Assembly: GCA_021464415.1 (NCBI GenBank)
Contig: CM038468.1
Coordinates: 28,074,969 to 28,138,968 of the forward strand
DNA from: Lonicera japonica
Taxonomy: Eukaryota > Streptophyta > Magnoliopsida > Dipsacales > Caprifoliaceae
DNA: 64,000 nucleotides
Direction of reading: 5' to 3'
Shown here: piece by piece, positions 50,053-62,720 of the stretch
Numbering within the stretch: position 1 is the stretch's first letter
Layout of the letters: each line of letters starts with the position of its first letter
Notes under the pieces: generated by a model
Databases searched by the model: none
What the model saw: only the letters and a program-made list of their open reading frames with translations
What the model was told of the DNA's origin: nothing
Program-made: the position numbers and the translations under genes

Positions 50053-51639
50053 TGTTAGATCTTGTTGGTTTTAAATAACCATAAACTCTAGGATCGATCA
50101 TGTCGTATCACCAAGAATCAATAAATTAATTTGCGGAAGCGTACCTGAATCCATAGCGTGTGTTTGTAGTCGAGTGGTTGGCCTTCCAGATCAACACGTA
50201 TTTCTTTAAAGAATCATTTATACCTTCTTTGTGCTCTCTGTGATGATGGGGGCTCAACGGGGACAGAATACGTACGTGTGATTTGGGGACCATAACCACA
50301 ATATATATAGATAGTAAACCCTACTATCTATTTAAAATTTCTATTTTAGCCCATCATAAAAATAGAATTACTCTTAAGTATCTACACATTAAAGGCCCAC
50401 ACCATATTAGATACATTTAAGCCCAAATAACTTAAACCTTATTTGATCACTTTTAAAGTGGGCTTAACCATTCGACAGTCCACAACACATAATTGTTTCA
50501 CATATAAGCCCAATGTTAGATTAAAGATCCAACAATATTATCATTTAAACACAAGAACTAAGCATACAAGGCATGTAAAGTTTAATCCTTAAATGAAAAT
50601 ATCTAGAAAGCTTGAAGGATGAAAGATTTAAAAAGGAAAATGATTCACAATTATTTAACAAACTTTAAACATGGATTGAGAAATTAATTACCAAAAATCA
50701 TATCGCGGTTCACCTCCGTAACCTTAGAAAAAGACTACTCCATAATAGATGCAAAAACAAATATTATAGAAGAATAAATCATTCTTACAATCAAGAACTT
50801 ATGAGAGAAATGAAGAAAGGTTACAAACTTGAGCTCTCCCTTCTCTCTAGAACTTGTGTGTGTAAAAACTAAGATGATGCTCTCTAGATCATTCCCTCTT
50901 GTCTAAAACTAGCCAAAAAATGTCTAAGAAATAATAAAATAATACCAGGGAAAATCTCTAGGAACAAGCACCCCTAAAATTAGGCAAAGGGGAGCAAGCA
51001 GTTAGTGTCCTCGCCAGGCCATGATCGATCATGGGTCTAGGACTTCACTTCCATCTTCTTGCATGCTTCCGAGCGCTGCTTTTGATTAATCTTTTGAAGG
51101 CCGATGACTTGCATACCAACGAGAACTTGGTATACTACAAAATATACACCAATTTGGGCCACATTAGATACAAAAACTCACTAAGGAACTAATCTCAAGA
51201 TGAATGGATAAATCGGCAAAGTTAGAACAATAAACGCGTCAAGCGACTCCGGGAAAGAGCTTATGCATGACAATATCATGCGTTTATCATTAAGAGATTC
51301 CAGTAAACATATTAGTTTCTCAGGCATTTTAAACTTTTATTATATTATTCATTTATGTGTCCAAGTTTATTTTGGTTTATGTTGTTAGAAATAAAAGGCT
51401 TGCTGAAGCAATATTACACACTATAATTTGAGAGAATGACTTGTTATTGAATAAAATCAACTCTGGCTATTAAATAGCCTTCTAACTTCCTAAACAGATT
51501 CCTAAACAAAAGCAAGATTACATCCCACATTTACTCTAACAGAAAACATTATAATCATCAAGGAAGTAGTGAAAAACAAACAATGTATTCCCTAGAAATT
51601 AAGGATTATTTAAAACTGAAGATAAACTTAACATTGCCA

Positions 51640-53174
51640 CCCTTAAACTAATTATCAGTAATTAGTTTAATTCTAGTTCCTGAAAGACTCCCAGCATACA
51701 TTTAAGTCTTTGAAACACATCTAGCTTCAAGGTTTATGTCATTACATCAGCAACCTGCTCTTGGCTTCCACAGAAAATTAGTTCCACAGTTCTCTCTTTT
51801 GTAAGATCTCGCAAGAAATGGAAGCGAACATCTATGTGCTTGCAATGACCATGTAACACAGGATTCTTGGAGAGCTTAATCGTCGAAATGTGGTTATAAA
51901 ACATAATAGTACTGTTGTGTTATGAGTGGCCAAGTTTCTCTAAGATCCTTCTCATCAAAATGACTTGACTCACACAGTAGGCAGCTGCCACAAACTTGGC
52001 CTCGGTCGTTGAGAGGGTGACTATTGGCTGCTTCTTAGACGATCATGCAACGGCTCCTAAGCTCATCAAGAAAACATAGCCTGAAGTACTTTTCTTATCT
52101 TCTAGTTCACCAGTGTAATCGCTATCTACATATGCAACCAAATTATCACTCCCTCCCTTTTTGTAGAAGATCCCAAAATTGGTTATTCCTTTTAAATATT
52201 CAACACCCTATTTACTGCGTATAAATACAGTTCGGTAGGTTGTCCCATAAATCGACTAATAAGACTGACCACAAATATTAGATCAGGTCCAGTAGTCGTT
52301 AAGTATATCAAGCCACCCACCACCTGTTTGAAGAAAGTTGAATCGACTTTAACTCCATCCGCATCCTTGCTGATTTTGACCTCTGGAACTATTGGATTTA
52401 GCACTGAGTTGCTAGCTTCCCTACCAAATCTCTTCAGCACCTCCTTGGCGTATTTCTTTTGACAAATGAAGAACCCATCTTTTCTTTGCAATACCTCAAT
52501 TCCGAGAAAGTATCTCATTCTCCCAAGATTGGAGATGTCAAATTCCTTCATCATCGAACATTTAAAATCTTCGAACATAATTTCATCATCCCCCGTAAAA
52601 ATTAGATCATCTACATAGACACTAACAATCATAATTTTACCTTCTTTACTTGCTTTGACAAACAAGGTGTGCTCACTGTGACATTTTTCAAATCCCTTCT
52701 TCACAAAATAGGCCTTTAATCTGCTGAACCAATCTCGTGGGGCTTGTTTAAGCCCATATAGAGCCTTCTTCAACTTATACACTTTGTCTGAATTATCCTC
52801 CTTTTCATAACCCATTCGTTGTTCTACAAACACGTCCTCATTCAGCTCAACATGAAGAAAGGCTGACTATACATCCAATTGGCACACTGTCCAACCCCTT
52901 TATGTAGTAAGAGCGATAATTATACGTATCATATCCATCCTAGCCACAAGCGCATATACTTATGTGTAGTCAACTCCGTATTGTTATGCATAGCCTTTAA
53001 CAACAAGGCGTGCTTTATGTTTCTCCAGCTCCCCATTCTCGTTAAGTTTGGTCTTATAGACCTACTTAACACCAATCTTCTTAGCACCAACTAGAAAATT
53101 AATCAACACCCAAGTTCCATTCTTCTCAATGGCCTTCATCTCCAGGTCCATAGCTAATCTCCACTTCTTATGTT
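51640..53174 (-). pseudogene. Copia element 2 reverse transcriptase and RNase H
   Basis: The intact part (52833-52192, 213 codons) reads VYKLKKALYGLKQAPRDWF (18-36), VSVYVDDLIFTGDD (70-83, with the catalytic YVDD at 73-76), LGRMRYFLGIEVLQRKDGFF and PDLIFVVSLISRFMGQPTEL. Upstream, the N-terminal RT blocks lie in broken frames (52840-53170). Downstream (52190-51640) RNase H text appears with stops: YVDSDYTGELEDKKSTSGY, TLSTTEAKFVAAAYC and KHIDVRFHFLRD. Lesions include a stop after VLNI at 52192 and several more. Confidence 0.9.
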
Positions 53175-53507
53175 TCACTCTTCTTCGAAATGTATCGGAT
53201 CAGTAGATGTAAAAAGTACTAAATTACTCATGTCTTCCTCTTCAGATGGGCCTTCACTACTCTCATAATCATTCATCCAAACTAGCCTTCTTATATTCCT
53301 TTCTTCATGCCTTACTTCACCAAAATTAAATGAGCTTCCTTCATTATTTGCAAAAGCAATCCTTACTTCTTCAGCATCACTTTTTTCTTCACTGTCACCA
53401 TTTGAAACAACACCCTCTTCATTTTCGCCCCACTCCAGATCAGCTGCAACTAATTCTTTGAAGCTCACATCCCAATCCCAACTCTTATCTTCTTCAAATC
53501 GTACATC
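53175..53507 (-). pseudogene. Acidic linker between integrase and RT of copia element 2
   Basis: The frame reads LVAADLEWGENEEGVVSNGD and EESDAEEV-like acidic text, then WMNDYESSEGPSEEEDMSNL. Such low-complexity linkers join integrase and RT in copia polyproteins; the W-M-x-DY box is a usual feature just before RT. Confidence 0.75.
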
Positions 53508-54469
53508 TCAACTTACCACAATCTTCTTCGTCACTGGATTGTAAAGCCTATAGGCTTTGGACTCCTCACTTACTCCCAATAGTACACAACAAAGACTCTT
53601 GTCTTCTAGCTTGGTTCTTTTGGCATCTGGTATGTGTACGTGTGAGACACAACCAAACACCCGAAAGTGTTCAACTGAAGGCTTGATTCCTCTCAAAGCT
53701 TGATTCCTCTCCAAGCCTCGTCTAGAGTCACATTCTTTTCAATCAATGTAGGGCTTCAGTTTAGGACATGTACTATCCAGTTTATTGCTTCTAGCCAGAA
53801 ATTTTTTGGAATCTTCTTTTCCGACAACATACACCGAACCATATTCATGATTGTTATGTTCTTCCTTTCTACTACCCCATTTTGCTGTGCAGTGTATGCC
53901 ACTGTCAATTGCCTCTTAATGCCATTTTCCTTACAAAACTGGTTGAACTCTTGTGAAGCAAATTCTTTACCACAATCGGTTCGTAAACACTTAATGTAAA
54001 TGCCTACTTCTTTTTCAAAGAGACTGTAAAGTATTTGAACATACTAAAGGCTTTTGATTTCTCAACCAAATAGTAGACCCATGTTTTACGACTAAAATCG
54101 TCAATGAAACAGATTGTATACCTCTTGCTACTATTAAAGATCGGTGTGATTGGGCCACACAAATCGGCATGGATCAGTTAGAGTTTCTCTAATGCTCTCC
54201 AAGTGCTTTTCTTCGGGATAGGATCACGGTGTTGCTTTTCTATTATACAATCCCTACAAACTGTTGTTGATGCATCAAACTATGGCAGTCCATGTACCAT
54301 CTTCTTGAGTTGGAGTTTTCTCAAGCCCTTGTAAATCAAATGACCATATCTACGGTGCCATAACTGAGACACATCTGGAGTAGTTGTATGAAAGCAGGTT
54401 GCCTTGCTACCAGTGATTGGTTGTGAATAGAAAGAACATACGATTATCTGAAATTTCAGTTTCAATAAT
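53508..54469 (-). pseudogene. Copia element 2 integrase
   Basis: Frames read TPDVSQLWHRRYGHLIYKGL (zinc HHCC start), LIHADLCGPI (catalytic Asp), YTICFIDDFSRKTWVYYLVE (second Asp region), MALRGN then a stop, WHTLHSKMG-like text and, from 53714, GIKPSVEHFRVFGCVSHVHI followed by NPVTKKIVV. Integrase inserts the cDNA. At least three interruptions, including a frame change near 54000 and one at 53700 where a short piece (cttgattcctctc) is repeated. Confidence 0.85.
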
Positions 54470-55660
54470 CAGCCCCTTTTGTGGATGGTAAATTCGACAC
54501 TTCCCGCGCTGTATGAGGATCATTAATCCTCTCTCATGTAGCTGACCGATACTTAGCAAGTTATTTTTTAATTCTAGCACATAAAGCACCTTTATAATCA
54601 CATGTACAAAGCCATTTACTTGCATCCTCACACTACCTTTCCCCTAACCGACATCTGTGAGTTATCTCCGAGCTAAACCTTCTACCTGAAGCTTTTATTA
54701 AGATCATTAAACCATGCTTTATTTCCACTCATATGATTGCTACACCCCGAGTTTAGAAACCAAATATCTTCTTCTTTCGCTTCATGTAACTCCACATACG
54801 ACATCAACAATATTTCTTCCTTCTTGTTGAGTTCGGCAAAGTTTACTTCGTTGCCTCAGCGTGGACACTCGTATGAGAAATATCCGAGCTTATGATAATT
54901 GTAACACTCAACAAGAGATTTGTCAAATACTTGGCGTCCTCTGCATCCGCCTCTTCCTCTATATGACCCTCTGCCACGTCTTCGTCCTCCTAATCTATCC
55001 TCGTGAATTATTTTTAAAGCATGTTCTTCCCCGTCATTCTTGTGGAATTTTTGCTCATGAACGATCAGTGAGCTTTGTAGTTCATCAATGGATAGCTTAT
55101 CTTTATCTTTTGACTCCTCAATAGAACAAACTATATAATTAAATTTGTCTGTTAAGGAGAGAAGTATCTTTTTCACAATTATAACGTCTGCCATAGACTC
55201 GCCATACACCCGCATCTTATTTACAATAGACATTACACGAGAAAAATAATCAAACTTTCTCACCAGTTTTCATCTCCAGGATTTTAAACTAGCTTGGAGG
55301 ATCGAACGCTTCACCCTTACATTCCCCTCATATTTCTTCCTCATCAATTCCCAAATCTGCTTCGAAGTGTTCTTCTAAATTGTGGTCTTTAAGATGGTCT
55401 TGTCAATTGCCTGGAACAAGTAATTGTTCACTTTGAGATCCTTCAACTTCAACTCTTCGAGCCTCTTTTTATGTGCCTCAGTCACAGCTGCTCCTGCCTC
55501 TAGTTCTGTGTAACCAACCTCCACCAGGCTCCAATATTATTTGGACCTAAGGAGATTTTCCATGAGCATACTCCAATGATCATAGTGACCATCAAAGCGG
55601 GGAATGGATGGCTGCATGAAATTTCCTTCACTCAACATGCTTCTCACTGTTTGCAAATCA
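54470..55660 (-). pseudogene. Copia element 2 gag and protease region
   Basis: Broken frames read SVRSMLSEGNFMQPSIPRFD, GHYDHWSMLMENLLRSK (then TAA), then RKFDYFSRVMSIVNKMRVYG, DKLSIDELQSSLIVHEQKF, an Arg/Gly-rich stretch and the knuckle CYNYHKLGYFSYEC. The second Cys of the CCHC knuckle is Tyr and the His position is Tyr, so zinc binding is lost. A degenerate protease WFLNSGCSNHMSG has Asn where the catalytic Asp should be. Downstream text KVLYVLELKNNLLSIGQL is typical of the protease-integrase region. Confidence 0.85.
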
Positions 55661-57185
55661 CTCAAAGAAAAAAATTGCTTTTTTTTTCAAGCCTAGTGCT
55701 AACTCCAATACCAAATTGTTAGAAATAGAAGGCTTGCTGAAGCAATATTGCACACTATAATCTGAGAGAATGACTTGTTATTCAATAAAATCAACTCTGG
55801 CTATTAAATAGCCTTGCAACTTCCCAAACAGATTCATAAACAAAAGTAGGATTACATCCCACATTTACTCTAATAGAAAACATGATAATCATCAAGGAAG
55901 TAATCAAAAATAAACAACCTATTCCCTAGAAATTAGGGATTATTTGAAACTGAAGATAAACTTAACATATGTTACAAATTATTTTGATAGCTACTTTGTT
56001 TATAATCCGGCTGTTCATGTAAGACTAAGCATACAAATACCAAATTATAATTTTATTTTATGAAATTAATACTTACCATGCTTATTGAACTAGTATAACT
56101 ATATTTTTTTTAATATATTATCAAATAGCTAGCATGTATTTGAATAAATTAGAATTCTAATATTTGAAAATAACACAAAATAAAGATTACTTACAAAATA
56201 TAAAATATTCAAAAACTAAATTCCGCAAATTGTGTGGATTACATGTGCATCATAGCTAGTATGTATATATGAACATGGACACACCTATAGCAGAATAGAT
56301 GTCTTTTTCTCATAAGGCCTCGTGGATGTATATAAAAAGTAAATAATTAAGAATAAAATTTTAAGAATGCTTACTAATAACACATTCTTTGTGGTATGAG
56401 CATTAAAAATTAATGGGGTTTATCTTGCATGAAATTTGTATTCATAAATTTTGAGAGTTGTGTATCCCCACTTATGAATGAATGTCACCCATATATATTA
56501 TAACAAATTAGTCAAGGATGGAAAAGATTGTTGAATATTATTTGAATCATATTACATTATGCTATCAATCTTTTTATTTTTTATTGACATTGAAATATTG
56601 GAAGAAGTTAAAAATGGAGTTGGGTAATTTTTAGTTGCAAATCACATTATGTGAGACATACAAAATAGTATGGCTATTTCTCTTCTTTATGAAAAAGTAT
56701 ATATATCTGTTTAAAAATTCAAGCAAACTTATTATCAAAATTAAATTTTTCAGAGCCATATATTTTAATCTACATATAATGAAAGTCAACTCCCTATTTA
56801 TATTAGAATAAAATCAAGAAATGATTCCGATCGTTTGACAATAAGAAAAATAAATTAAAATAGCTGGCTTACATTTTAATCATCCTAGAAAGCGGTTTTG
56901 CTTGGCAATATATTCAATCTTTTTAAAATTTTAAACTATAAATATAATCAAATATTGGCCCATTATTTTATTAAACTCTTCTTAAAAAGTATTTTATAAT
57001 AATTATGTATGGATTCGTTGGCATACTCGATACATGTGCAATATATATAGATTTTTAAAATAATATAATCACATCTGGTGGTGTTTGGTCAAGATTAATG
57101 AGCAAACAAAATTTTAAGTAATCGGCATCTATATTTATAAAGCAGTCAGGAATAGTAGTGTTCGTTTCAATTTGAAAATTCTTGT

Positions 57186-58806
57186 TGACGCCGCCAAAAT
57201 AATGCGTTGTGGTAGCCCAAGTATAGGCACATCAAGTTGTAATATAGTCTCAAACGTCCGAGTATCGATCCACGGGGATAGTTGAAAAGGAATGGAATGG
57301 ATTTCAGATTTTACGATTTTCTAGTTTTTGGTAAAAATGGTTGGTTATGAAACAACGAAAATGTAAATTGGGTGCGGAAAGAAATAAGAAAACACTAAGG
57401 TAAATGGAGGTTAGTTGCGGTTTAAGAAACAGTAATAGCTAGCTCATACAAAGATTTTAACACAAGGATTCTCAAGATATGGGGAATGTTGGTGTTTCTC
57501 TCAATAGCAAAGGGTGCGACGCTAGGCGACTCATTCCCGGATTGAAACTATATCAAGAAAGAGATAAACAACATTCCACCAAAGACGAAGTTATTATTTC
57601 TACCTCTTAGCTAAGGGTGTGAAGCAAAGCAACCCATTCCCGATGCAGCTAATCGGAGATAGATATAACAAACTCATCGTAAAAAGATATAACATAAAGT
57701 AAGTGTATGAAATCTCATGATTTAAAGAATGAAAATTCTAAAGTGAATCCTAACAATGAAACAGAATGAAGTTTGTGGGATAAACTCATTAACTTATCGA
57801 TTAACATTTGAGAATGACAAAAAAGAGTCTAAGTACCACATATAGTGTAAGAAGCACACAATATATCAACAAATGAATCAATGATGAGCTAAACAAATTT
57901 ATAACCCATCTATAGAGTTTTAAGAACTATTCATAATTTCTACAAAGAGGAAAAAGCTCCATGGATGGGGAAAAGACACTACAAGCTTTCTAGAACCATC
58001 AAAATATGATGTATATTAATTAACAACCAAGAACTAAACATATTAAAGAATGGAAGATATGATGAAAAAAAAGCATTCACAAACATTTATCAAACTTTAA
58101 ATATGGATTGAGCCATTAATCACGGAAAATTATATTGCGATTCACCTCCGTAACCTTAGTAAAAGACTACTCCATAATAAATACAAAAACAAATATTATT
58201 GAAGAAGAAATCATTCTTACAAAACAAGAACTTATAAGAGAAAATGAAGAAAAGTTACACTTTTTGCTCCTCCTTCTCTTTAGAACTCTCTAAGTCCAAA
58301 ACTAAGAATAATCCCAATCTACTTTAATCCCCTAGACTAAAACTAGCTAAAATTGTACAAAAACTAATAAAATATTACAAGGGAAAATATCTATAGACAA
58401 AATTCCCCAAAAATAAGGCTAAAAGTAGAAGTTGATGGCTATCCTCGCCAGACCATGATCAATCATGGTCTTCCCATAATCGATCATGGGATGATGTGCC
58501 TGTTGATCTTTAAACCATGATCGATCATGGTCTTCCCATTATTGATCATGGGTTAAGATTTTCTTTACTCAGCACTTTTGCAAGCCTTTAAACTTGCTTC
58601 TGATCAGATCTTTGGCGGCCATTGCATTCTATGCCTGCAAACACATAGAAACACGACAAAAGCACACCCAGCGAGGCGATATTAGACACAACACTCACTA
58701 GGGCACTAATCTCGAGATAAGCTGATAATTAGGCAAAACTATTACAATAAATGCGTCAAGTAGCTCCGGGAAAGAGCTTATGCATGATAATATTATGCGT
58801 TTATCA
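57186..58806 (+). mobile_element. Solo LTR C, uninterrupted reference copy (1621 bp)
   Basis: Ends TGACGCCGCC and GCGTTTATCA, perfect duplication CTTGT (57181-57185, 58807-58811). The left duplicated copy at about 4030 is the empty site. TG...CA ends and 5 bp duplication identify it as an LTR left by recombination. It contains a cluster of palindromes around 58445-58555. Open frames inside are short and meaningless. The internal region of this retrotransposon family is not present in the window, so its superfamily is unknown. Confidence 0.88.
58440..58556. repeat. Palindrome cluster CATGATCGATCATG in solo LTR C
   Basis: Four sites: accATGATCAATCATggt, cATAATCGATCATggg, ccATGATCGATCATggt and cATTATTGATCATggg. 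Equivalent clusters exist in LTR D (39478-39550), LTR B (51018-51034) and, diverged, in LTR A (4752-4865, TTTGATCAATCAGA / GTGATCGATCAAAG). Confidence 0.85.
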
Positions 58807-59012
58807 CTTGTAGTACTTGCTAGTTGAAGGACAAATTCATTAATATTAGCTTTATATGTTTATAGGATAGGACTCAAAAATATATTATTACGAACTCAAA
58901 AATATATTATTACGTCTCAATCAATGAAAATTGTTGGTGTAAATATTTAGAGTATATAATAACCACATAGTCAAAATTGATTAGTTCAATAAAAGGATAT
59001 CATGAGAAATTG

Positions 59013-60295
59013 ACAATGTAAATGACACATTAACAATATGATTACTAGCTCAAATAATCAACACAATAGATATGAGAGATTATAAAGAAGGTTCAACCCC
59101 TTTTATGATAAGACCAATTCCTCCTCTATGAAAGAGCTCTGAAAGGATAGTAATAGTATAAAGCAAAGCTCTCATTACAAAGGAACCAACATTGCAAGCC
59201 GGTCTAACTATTACAATGGGATATCTAGAGTGTCTCATTTTACAGATTAACTATTGCTATTCAAGTCAATAAGCTCTAATGTACTTATCAGACCTATAAA
59301 ATACAAGTAGAAAATATGGTAAGTGAAGAACTCTATCTTCTTCTTGCTTGAGTAAATGTTTTGTATATATAGTGAGAGATAGAGCAGGTCTATAGAGCTA
59401 GAGTGGTTAGCTTATAACTCCTTTTATTATTGCAATGGTTAGCCAAGCATGTCCATCTCATATCTTCCTTCTCCTTCTAATCCAGAGCATTAAATACAGT
59501 TAGTAAGTTTTTAATGTAGCTATGATGGATTGTGTATCCACTACTATCACATTTGTCAGACGCCCATGCTTCCTTGACATACTCTGACACAGGTTTGCTC
59601 AAGACTAGTTTCAGCTCAGTAGCACAGGTCTGAAGGATCCACGTCTAGACTAGTGCGCTGTTTGCATTAGGTAAGACCCATCTAGGTATTTAAAAAAGGT
59701 ATGTGCCCAACTAAGGCTTAGTATTAGACCTAGGTGGGGTCCCCTGCTATGTTACAATGCTTGTCCATGTGGACTACCACGTGTCCTCTCTTGTCACATA
59801 ATGAGGTAGATTGGTATTTTACCCTATCAAAAACGTATGCCAAATTTTCTATAAAACACTTATATGTGGATTTATCTGAAGTAAACCCTTGTGTTATTAA
59901 AAATAAAAAAATTTGGAATTTTGTGGTAAATGTAGTGAAATTACTCGCATTTTGATATAAACTACAACAAAGTTTCATCATTTGATACAATTCATTAAAA
60001 TGGTGGCCAAAACCGGTGGGAAAGCAGATGTGTCATGATTCATGAGTCACCAGATAAACGACAATTTAGTCCAATGACGCAAAATAAAAAGGCTGTCATG
60101 AATCAAATATGTACGCAGTGCTTATGAAATGTTAATAATTCCCTATATTAGGAAATCAATGACTTTAATTTCCAATACATTCGTTTTCACTAAATGCTGA
60201 GACATCTTTATTTCCAGCACTTAATTTAAATGTGGCAAAAGAAATGTTGGAAACTATCATTTTTCTTGTCAATAAGCAAAATAATTTATTTTTAT
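59013..60295. other. Intergenic
   Basis: No gene recognised. The overlapping frames at 59730-59990 on both strands show no family features. Confidence 0.45.
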
Positions 60296-60309
60296 TATGA
60301 ACATTCCAC

Positions 60310-61151
60310 ACGTATTGGAAGACTCAAGCATATAACTAGAAGTGCTAGCTTTATTCTTATTATTTTCAACCATGGTCATTACATTCATTTTGAATATTCC
60401 ATCACTCATATACCCGTTACCAACAAACATTCCACTCTTAGACAAAACAAATTTATCACTCTAAAAAACAAGACGAAAACCATGCTTACTAAGCAACGAA
60501 CCAGACATCAAGTTCTTGCGAATTTCGGGCACATAAAGCATGTTGTTAAGAGTCAATTCTTTGCTCAAAGTCATCTCCAAGATCACTTTCCCTTGCCCCT
60601 TGACTTTCGAGGTAGCAGAATTTCCCATGTACATCTTCTCTCCATTTTCCACCGTCTCAAACGAAGAGAACATCTTCTTATCAAAGCTCACATGACGAGT
60701 TGCACCCGTATCAATCCATCATTCCTTAGGATTCGAACCCACTAAGTTCACTTCAGAAATGACCGCTGATAAATTAATATCACCCACATCACGAGCTATG
60801 TTCTCCACCATATTAGCTTGATGATTCTTCTTCGGGAACCTGCAATCCGAAGACTTGTGACCTGTTTTACCACAATTAAAACATTTTCCTTGAAACTTAG
60901 GCTTAGAGATTCCTCCCTTAGGACCCATCTGGATCCCTTTTCCCTTCGGTTTTTTCTTAGAGCTTTGGCCATGTTCAACCACATTAGCCTTAGCCCCAAG
61001 ACCGTTACCATTATTACCATCACCACTGCCATTGCCATTTCCACCACCATTTCCAGTCCTTTTTTATTTTAATTTATTTTCTTCTTCAATTCGGAGTTTA
61101 AGAATTATATCGTCAACTGACATTTTCTTTTGTTTATATTTTAAATAATTT
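60310..61151 (-). pseudogene. Copia element 3 gag C-terminus and protease
   Basis: Frames read KQKKMSVDDIILKLRIEEEN, a Gly/Asn-rich and Lys-rich stretch, the zinc knuckle CFNCGKTGHKSSDC (about 60885-60840, all four ligands present), then SEVNLVGSNPKE, a TGA-type stop, WIDTGATRHV (protease active site DTGA; 60720-60690) and MLYVPEIRKNLMSGSLLSKH. The remainder FVLSK..GMFVGNGYMSDGIF is in broken frames to about 60310. Confidence 0.85.
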
Positions 61152-61697
61152 TTAAATGCATTCCATAATGGTGGCAATTTCAATAATAGAAGCTGTTTGA
61201 AAGCTTTCACTTAGATTCATTCCTTCAGAATGTATTTTATGCAAAATTAGTTGTAGCTCTTCAACATGGCTCACAACAGTTTTGGAATCGACCATCTTAA
61301 AGTCAAGAAACCGGCCAACAATGAACTTTTTGGCACCGACATCCTCAACTTTATACTTGTGGTCCAATGCTTCCCACAGTTCTTTAGCCATTTTCTTATC
61401 ACGATACGCATCATACAATGAATCGGACAAGCTGTTCATGATCGTGTTTTTGGCCAAGTAATTGGAATGGTTCCAAGCATCAGCTGCGTTGACTGCTTGA
61501 ACGTCTTGGGAACGTTCTTCAACCACAGGTTTCTCCTCGGTCAATAACCGAGCCAGAATCAGTGTGGTCAGATAGAACATCATCTTTTGATGCCAATGTT
61601 TAAAATTCTGCCCAACAAATTTCTCAGGTTTTTCGCCCTTGACTGGAGCAGTCGGTGGTTTGGTAGCTACAGCAACAACATTGCTTGGTTCAATCAT
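61152..61697 (-). pseudogene. Copia element 3 gag, N-terminal UBN2-type domain
   Basis: The 181-codon frame reads KPEKFVGQNFKHWHQKMMFY (24-43), AWNHSNYLAKNTIMNSLSDS, LYDAYRDKKMAKELWEALDH, KYKVEDVGAKKFIVGRFLDF and VVSHVEELQLILHKIHSEGM. This is the usual gag body of Tork-type copia elements. The frame ends near 61152 through a small change; gag continues in other frames. Confidence 0.88.
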
Positions 61698-62720
61698 CTT
61701 ATCTACAAAAGCAGATTAATAATCAGTTCCAATAAGAATAATAAAATAATTTGATAACTGTTTTAAGATTGTTATTAATATATGATGCAATTTAATTCTA
61801 TTTTTTGGACTGATAATAATCGGAACTGAACCGACACCGGCACGGCACGGCACCAAGTCCTGTGATAACCACAGTCTCCTTAACAGAGTTACACCGCCCC
61901 TCGGTAGTGCTTTGAGGCTTCTAGACGACGTCTGTTTCCCACGATGAAACGGTACTTCAGTGTTATCTAAGCACCTCGGTGCACTAAACGAACTGAGGTT
62001 GTTTGAATCTTACCACCAGAGAAGAAGAGCCTACGAATTAGAGCACAAGTGAAGCAAGTTCAATGGAGAGGAGATTTCGAGTTGTTGAATAATTTTTTTG
62101 TGTTTTGGAATGAGGCATAAATCTCCTTTTTAATTCAATTGGAGAATAATGGCCATTAACATAGCCATTAATCTAAATCAGTTTCTCAAAACTGACCATT
62201 AAGTGGCTATTTAATCGAAATAAATGCAATGAGTTCAAAATTCAAATTGAAAAAAATTAATTTTTCAGGTGCAAAACTTAGCCTGTGCAAGGCTCGCTTT
62301 TCGGTCCGGCATTCATCTCTGCAGATGCGGGCACACACGAGCCGCAATGATTTCAGGCTTATTTCGGCCTGTGATTTGCACCCCCCCTGCGCACCTGTGT
62401 GCGCGAGAGAGAGCCTTTTATTTTGAATCATTCAATAAGGCATTCACCTGAGCTTAGTTATAAATCCATAAAACTTTTTCCATTTTTCCTATATGGGATT
62501 ACCCACTTTCATTTGCATTTGTCCATTTCAATTTGTTCACTTTGGGAGACAATTTCTCATTCACCCCTTAACCATTTTGAACATATAAATACACGATTTC
62601 GATGTACTCATGTAGGAGAATACAAATATATTACGAACTTTGACAACCGAGTGCAAAGTCTTATTACAAATTCGTCCTCAAAATGGTGGAAAATGTGTTT
62701 TTTTAATACCCATTTTCTAA

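Larger units (their letters stand above)
44812..50534 (-). mobile_element. Ty1/copia element 1, integrase deleted
   Basis: LTRs at 44812-45293 and 50053-50534 (482 bp each) read TGTTGGATC...GATCTAACA on the minus strand. The polypurine tract AAGTGGGAGAT touches the 3' LTR (minus, 45304-45294). A degenerate primer site TGATATCAAAGG lies just inside the 5' LTR (minus, about 50050-50039). The flanking duplication is GTATT / ATATT with one mismatch. gag, protease, RT and RNase H pieces are present in order, but almost all of integrase is missing. The 1.2 kb leader (48842-50052) is full of TA runs and a CAA run (49503-49523). Confidence 0.93.
43988..51289 (+). mobile_element. Solo LTR B, split by copia element 1
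   Basis: Ends TGACACCGCAGG and GCGTTTATCA, target duplication TAAAG / TTAAG (43983-43987, 51290-51294; one mismatch). Without the copia insert it is about 1.57 kb and follows solo LTR C over its length (for example 'gtaatatagtctc', 'gagtatcgatcca.(a/c)gggatag', 'aaagggtgcgaagctagg'). The left duplicated copy at about 2003 shows the empty site. Confidence 0.85.
51383..55967 (-). mobile_element. Ty1/copia element 2, complete outline but inactive
   Basis: LTRs 51383-51633 and 55717-55967 (251 bp), starting TGTTA and ending TAACA on either strand, with a perfect 5 bp duplication TATGT (51378-51382, 55968-55972). A TTGGTATTGGAG primer-like site lies just inside the 5' LTR (minus, about 55713-55702). 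A purine tract TTAAGGGTGGCAA precedes the 3' LTR (minus, 51646-51634). gag, protease, integrase, RT and RNase H follow in copia order. Many stops and frame changes make it inactive. The left copy of the segmental duplication at about 2098 is the empty site. Confidence 0.95.
43886..59012. repeat. Right copy of the segmental duplication, opened by three insertions
   Basis: Host blocks are 43886-43987, 51290-51382, 55968-57185 and 58807-59012. They match 88-131 plus 1955-2000, 2005-2100, 2100-4030 and 4030-4220 in order and orientation. The intervening DNA is solo LTR B with a nested copia element, copia element 2 and solo LTR C. No gene is recognised in the host blocks. In 58870-58915 a 25 bp piece (ctcaaaaatatattattacg) is duplicated in tandem compared with the left copy. 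Confidence 0.82.

Noticed and set aside
60230..60745. 171-codon plus-strand frame
   Set aside because: It is the complement of the protease and pre-integrase region of copia element 3.
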